Program-made: the position numbers and the translations under genes
Shown: positions 59,709 through 64,000 of the stretch, piece after piece
Layout: each line of letters begins with the position of its first letter
How positions within the stretch are numbered: position 1 is the stretch's first letter
Notes under the pieces: generated by a model
What the model was told of the DNA's origin: nothing
The model's database searches: none
The model's input: the letters and a program-made list of their open reading frames with translations, nothing else
Source of the DNA: Elysia chlorotica
Taxonomy: Eukaryota; Mollusca; Gastropoda; Plakobranchidae
Assembly: GCA_003991915.1 (NCBI GenBank)
Contig: RQTK01001106.1
Coordinates: forward strand, 4,985 to 68,984
Direction: 5' to 3'
Length of the DNA: 64,000 nt

Positions 59709-61094
59709 TAGAGTGAGCGGGAGAATGGGAGGCTGCCTTATTCTTTAAAACATAGCAACATCTCTGAACATTGCTAAACCGGCTTAATCTTAATAAAGAA
59801 AAAGAGTTGCATGCGCCACGCTAGCTTTCCGTATCAATAGCATTGCTATGTTCTACCCCTGGACCACCGCGCCCCCCTTTATCTGTGGTAAGCTACCTAC
59901 AAGTAATACCCATTAGCTACCTAGTCTCACAAGCTGCTTCCTGACCTCAGTTGACAGCAGCTCTGAGCTGGTTGTATAACAATGGTGTGGGGTGTTAAAG
60001 CTAACGGTGGAATCCCCAGATACACAGACATGGAAAGGCTGAACTCACCGATTCAATAAGTATGACGTGTATTTGGTTTGAGCAGAGTGTTATCAGATAA
60101 TACAGATTAGGTATTTCACACTGTCTTGTATTATTAGACAGTGTAAAATCTATAGGCTCGTATATTAGGCCATAATTGAATATTGAGTGAGTGGATATGC
60201 AGATATTATGGACACATGAAAATACATCACGGTATCATTCTACAGTTTCCTGTTTTTCAAAATATCAGCATAGGTAAGTGATGTAGATGAGGATTGATTT
60301 AACAGCATCACGAATCCATAGAAACTTAACTTTAGATTTTCCCTTTGGACGAAACATTTTTTGGCCTATTTACAAAATGAACAGATTGTTGCAATTTGTA
60401 TTTTCTAATCCAGATCAACGATAGAGTTGAATCTTTGGGCATGAACGCCTGTTTTAGAAAAAAATGCGTGTAAATTTTTAAAGGCCTGTACAGGTTTCAT
60501 CATAAAGTATATATTTGCTGTCTAAGCATTGTTTTCCAGAATAATATAGTCCCGCAACTGTGTTATATGAATTTAGTTAATAGACTTTATACTTTATCAA
60601 GATTAACCTAATTGTCATAAAATCTGAAAAATAAGTTGATTGATTGATTACTTGAATGATTGATTGAGTGAATAATTGAGGTATTGAACGATCCGACGAA
60701 AAATTAACATCAATTGGCTGCCTTACGTTAATTTTTTTATTTGTAATTTATATTTGCTTTTCTCACCATTATTACGCACGAATAGTAATAACTTGATAAC
60801 GCTTACTCCCTCTTTATTATCCGTCAACAGCATCAGAAAGCAGTTTATACTTACCGAAAACTATTTACGATCAAGGGCACCGCATCATCTTTTGGTGAGA
60901 TAGTCTTGCATTTCAGCAGAGACTTGGACCGAGACGACTGCACACTGTACGTTACCGGTGATCAAGACGAAATGGAGATCGTCTTCGCCACTGCGAGTGG
61001 TGGCTTTACAAAGCTGGAGTCCTGTCGCCACATTGTTCCCTGGTCATGTTTCTCGGTTAGACTCCGGGTTTTTCTGAGCAACATCAGATGCTAA
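58902..61094 (+). CDS. Secreted N-TIMP/NTR-like protein (gene B)
   Basis: Exons 58902-59084 (donor CGG|GTAAGG) and 60831-61094 (acceptor GTCAACAG, phase 0) encode 148 aa. A 21-residue signal peptide ends YQTPA before Cys1. Mature Cys are at 1, 15, 30, 77, 105, 113 and 127. Exon 2 is exactly 264 nt, as in gene A, and five of six gene A cysteines align within two positions plus the last at 127. Motifs: LQEFYCSSDLIFLG, YTYRKLFTIKGTASSFGEIV, CTLYVTGDQDEMEIVFA and ESCRHIVPWSC. CxxIVPW matches the CNYIEPW region of TIMPs. As in gene A the Cys1-X-Cys3 pair is missing; C30 is extra. The intron carries a SINE and an internal duplication. The likely role is an extracellular protease or matrix binding protein, but this is not proven. 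Confidence 0.8.
59374..59625 (-). mobile_element. Full-length tRNA-derived SINE in gene B intron
   Basis: Minus strand: GGGGGGCGCGGTGGTCCAGG, GGTAGAACATCGGCTTCCGA, CCCGAGTTCGAATCC (box B), GTTCCCTACTGGTTGGGTCG, ATGTGACCGGCTGAGACAGG and tail GACGTTAAACCAACCAACCC. The best preserved head in the window. A (GA)n run abuts its 5' end. Confidence 0.9.
59626..59710. repeat. (GA)n microsatellite
   Basis: Pure GA run beginning at the SINE head. Confidence 0.95.
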
Positions 61095-61240
61095 ATCTGG
61101 GCACAGAGATTCCATCACTATAACACGGCGGCGCGAGAAGTGCACAGATTTTTGTTTGGTACGAAAGCGAGAAGACCTACTAAGTTACATGATTTAGAAG
61201 AAACTGTGTTCATGAGTGCGCAATGCTTTACTGCACTTTC

Positions 61241-61246
61241 AATAAA
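61241..61246 (+). terminator. Candidate polyadenylation signal of gene B
   Basis: AATAAA 147 bp past the gene B stop codon. Confidence 0.5.
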
Positions 61247-61411
61247 TACTATTGAAACTGCATAGTTCGTCGTTGTTTTTATACTTACACAATCGCTCTT
61301 GTCACAAAGCTTTTTTTCCTCTAGCTTTTTGAAAGTATCACAGATCTTTGAATCAGAGACAGTGCTGTGACAAACAGTATCAAACCGGTGGCTTGAAATA
61401 TCATTAGTGAA

Positions 61412-61545
61412 AGCTCAAATTGCATTTCGGATGTACCTTTCTTTGGTTAAGCTTTTGTGAATATTACATTCTTTAAAGTTTCGTAAAACTCAAATTGCAT
61501 TTGGGATGTACCTTTCTTTGGTTAAGCTTTTGTGAATATTACGTA
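61412..61545. repeat. Tandem duplication, ~77-bp unit
   Basis: CTCAAATTGCATTTCGGATG and TTAAGCTTTTGTGAATATTA appear twice with one or two changes. Confidence 0.85.
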
Positions 61546-62267
61546 AAGAGTCAATTAATCTTAAATACCGTTGTTAGTTTTTAAAATGATCTGTCGGACC
61601 TGCACACTGAAGACGGTTGTACTGCGTGGAAAATAGTTGACTGATAAGAGAGCAATGCTTAGGCTTTGTTTGCAGACATTCTAAAAAAAGACAAAATAAT
61701 TAAAAAAAACAGCAACAGCTTCTGAATGATTGAGTTGAGGTTTACAATGCGTTCACGACTTTCAACCAAATGATATGCCCAGATTGGTCTGGGAAATGAA
61801 AAAAAAATATTAGCATGAAAATTTTATTGATAGATAAATTTATCACACACGGGCTTCATTTATGGTAATTTCCCAATAAACTCTGTAATATTGCGTCTTT
61901 GCTTTATAATATGGAAGTATTTTTTTTAGTTTAAATTGACAAAAATATGGCCCAGCCAATGTTTCTTGTTTAAGAACAGAGAGATGGAAACTTATTCCAA
62001 AGAGTCTTATGGTGACTCAATGTTATTTTTTTGTGTGATAGACTCTTATATTAACAAGGTAAGGATAATGTTTTTGAATTGATTACAATATAAGATTAAA
62101 ATGAATATAAAAACAGTGTTGCTATAACTAGAGACTTAAACTTTGTCGGACGACCCACGTTTTCAAAAGAAAATTTGCAAGTAGCTAAGAAAAAAAACAC
62201 AATGTACAGAAAGGGGTTAACTGTAAGCATGATCGTTATCATTGGAACATATAGTAATAGTGCATTA

Positions 62268-62815
62268 CAAGGTCTCATGTTTAAAAAAAAATAAGATCTA
62301 CGGTATTCAATTTAATCTGTTATGTTGTACTAAATAATCAATAGGTTAGTGTGCATAAAATTTATCATACTTAGAAATTGTCCGATAATTTTTGACGACC
62401 GTTTATAGGCACTCCCCATGTTCGTAAACAATTTCCATTATCATAGATCTTTCCATATACGATTTTTGTCTAAATAGTTGAAAATTTGCAAAATTTTAGT
62501 TTCTAAGTATCTTACGACGTGATAGCCTTTAGCGCTTAAATTTAAGCTTCCAAAAGTTACAAACAACAGGTCGCATGTACATTGTTGCACTTGGTTACAC
62601 TTTGGCATAACAATATACGAATAAGAAAGCTTACTACGAGTCATAAGTTAGGGCAATGTTGTACTCACGAGCCGAGGTAAGAACACATTAAATTTTTTGC
62701 TGTCACAGTCAAACTGAGGTATATATTAATTTTTGTATTGCGCTGCGCATCTCACAGGATATGAAGTTCACAGAAGCACAAACAGCCCTTCTGAATAATA
62801 CGAAGAGCATGCATT
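62268..62815. repeat. Direct repeat, copy 1 (703-bp offset)
   Basis: From about 62294 to 62815 it is identical to 62997-63518 except one G/A (GATATGAAGTT against GATATGAAATT). Left-edge similarity (AAGGTCTCATG) extends to about 62268. It includes half of a fold-back MITE arm (GAATAAGAAAGCTTACTACG). The identical 67-codon frames inside are a product of the duplication. Confidence 0.95.
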
Positions 62816-62973
62816 AAGTGCTGTACACATGACCCCGCGTCTTATATGAGAGGTGGCGAGACAAAAGAACTGGTAGTAGTTCTTTAAACTTCTTCCAAGC
62901 TGTCTTCACACGTGTTGTGGTTGCAAGGTCACAGCCACCAGCTGCCGAGAGCATATCTCCCAGGTAGCAGAAA
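62816..62973 (-). pseudogene. LINE reverse-transcriptase fragment
   Basis: The minus strand encodes CYLGDMLSAAGGCDLATTTR and VKTAWKKFKELLPVLLSRHL, then SYKTRGHVYST. I recognise this as the thumb region of non-LTR retrotransposon reverse transcriptases common in invertebrates (YLGD..S..GGC...TRV...W.KF..L...L...L....RG.VY). It sits exactly between the two direct repeats. Confidence 0.75.
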
Positions 62974-63518
62974 GAAGGTCTCATGCTTCAAAATTTAGAT
63001 CTACGGTATTCAATTTAATCTGTTATGTTGTACTAAATAATCAATAGGTTAGTGTGCATAAAATTTATCATACTTAGAAATTGTCCGATAATTTTTGACG
63101 ACCGTTTATAGGCACTCCCCATGTTCGTAAACAATTTCCATTATCATAGATCTTTCCATATACGATTTTTGTCTAAATAGTTGAAAATTTGCAAAATTTT
63201 AGTTTCTAAGTATCTTACGACGTGATAGCCTTTAGCGCTTAAATTTAAGCTTCCAAAAGTTACAAACAACAGGTCGCATGTACATTGTTGCACTTGGTTA
63301 CACTTTGGCATAACAATATACGAATAAGAAAGCTTACTACGAGTCATAAGTTAGGGCAATGTTGTACTCACGAGCCGAGGTAAGAACACATTAAATTTTT
63401 TGCTGTCACAGTCAAACTGAGGTATATATTAATTTTTGTATTGCGCTGCGCATCTCACAGGATATGAAATTCACAGAAGCACAAACAGCCCTTCTGAATA
63501 ATACGAAGAGCATGCATT
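62974..63518. repeat. Direct repeat, copy 2
   Basis: Partner of 62268-62815. It ends at GCATGCATT, after which the sequences differ. Confidence 0.95.
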
Positions 63519-63569
63519 TTTACTCCGCAAAAATGTCCCTTTTTAGTGCAATATGGCGGGGGTTTTTTG

Positions 63570-63626
63570 GAAACAAAAAAAAAAAAAAAAAAAAAAACAA
63601 ATAAATAGAAAAAAAAAAAAAAAACA
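63570..63626. repeat. Poly-A-rich tract
   Basis: A22 and A16-type runs separated by CAAATAAATAG. Possibly a retroposon tail. Confidence 0.7.
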
Positions 63627-63704
63627 AAAACAACGAATATTTCTACTTTGAAGAGATTAACAAGTTTATGTGAGGGTGCGAGATTAATTTTTTAAATGTG
63701 TACA

Positions 63705-64000
63705 TTAATAAAAACAAAAAAGATGATTTTTGTTAATTTTAGAAGAAACGAGGCACCTGCTTTTACACCGCTAAAAGTAAAGGACGAACAAGTTGAAACT
63801 GTTGACACATACAAATATTTTGGCCTCACCATTGGTTGTGAACTTTCTTTTACACCTATATTGAAATACCGATTAAAAAGGCAAACCAACGACTTTACTT
63901 TTTAAGGCAATTCAAATCGTTCAATCTCGACAACAATATTATAAAACAATCTTATGTCTCCTGTATCCAAAGTTTAATATCTTTTGGAATTACATGTTTT
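63705..64000 (+). pseudogene. LINE reverse-transcriptase C-terminal fragment, runs off window
   Basis: Reads KTKKMIFVNFRRNEAPAF, VETVDTYKYFGLTI. After a frame change near 63850 it reads KKANQRLYFLRQFKSFNLDN and IIKQSYVSCIQSLISFGITC to the window end. The arrangement Y(K/L)G..I, KA.QRL.FLR.L, FY.S.I.S.L.F.I is the thumb region of a LINE, different from those at 31 kb and 62.9 kb. The frameshift makes this copy inactive. Confidence 0.7.

Larger units (their letters stand above)
59237..60010. repeat. Duplication inside gene B intron, ~640-bp offset
   Basis: TTATCTGTGGTTAGCTACCT through GGTGTTAAAGCTAACGGTGG (59237-59371) recurs at 59877-60010. The last 27 bases of the SINE head (GGACCACCGCGCCCCCC) recur at 59849-59876. 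The unit therefore includes the SINE boundary. Confidence 0.8.

Noticed and set aside
62441..63347. Two identical 67-codon minus-strand frames
   Set aside because: Identity is explained by the recent direct duplication; no domain, signal or splice evidence.

Overview
The window looks like nuclear DNA of a lophotrochozoan animal, most likely a gastropod mollusc. This is inferred from AT-rich sequence, spliced genes with long repeat-filled introns, small secreted TIMP-like and C-type-lectin-like genes, very dense (GA)n/(GATA)n/(AGT)n microsatellites and many tRNA-derived SINEs. The species cannot be fixed from the sequence. There is no sign of bacterial operons, rRNA or CRISPR. Two assembly gaps are present (13993-14261 and 45032-45055).

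Layout. 1-7 kb: low-complexity DNA, the C-terminal end of a Mutator-like (MULE) transposase at 2.3-3.1 kb, a 44-bp satellite and a 42-bp minisatellite. 7.07-7.74 kb: two exons of a C-type lectin domain on the minus strand, broken by a frameshift and cut short. 8-15 kb: mostly microsatellites. 15.05-15.18 kb: a TATA box and an isolated signal-peptide exon. 19.57-37.84 kb (minus): a complete 19-exon gene for the INO80 subunit ACTR5/ARP5. Splicing its exons gives an open frame of 2190 nt (729 codons plus stop) with all phases matching. Its introns hold SINEs, a truncated RTE-like LINE and local tandem repeats. 37.84-41.05 kb: the DNA directly upstream of the ACTR5 start codon exists in two diverged copies.

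41-64 kb: a 283-bp near-perfect hairpin, an 894-bp non-autonomous element with palindromic inverted ends and a 10-bp direct-repeat flank, and three copies of a ~110-bp fold-back MITE. Two two-coding-exon genes encode secreted N-TIMP/NTR-like proteins (minus at 44.5-45.6 kb, plus at 58.9-61.1 kb). They have identical exon-2 length, the same intron phase and collinear cysteines, and a third relic copy lies at 53.6-54.4 kb. A degraded Helitron helicase lies in the 5' intron of the plus-strand gene. Near the right edge is a recent ~0.7-kb-period duplication next to LINE fragments.

Themes. ACTR5 is a housekeeping chromatin gene. The TIMP-like paralogs are a small local family of secreted, probably protease-binding proteins. 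The strongest unexplained signals are structural: pieces of SINEs and the ends of coding exons have repeatedly been amplified into short tandem arrays, and palindromic elements are concentrated at 41-51 kb.
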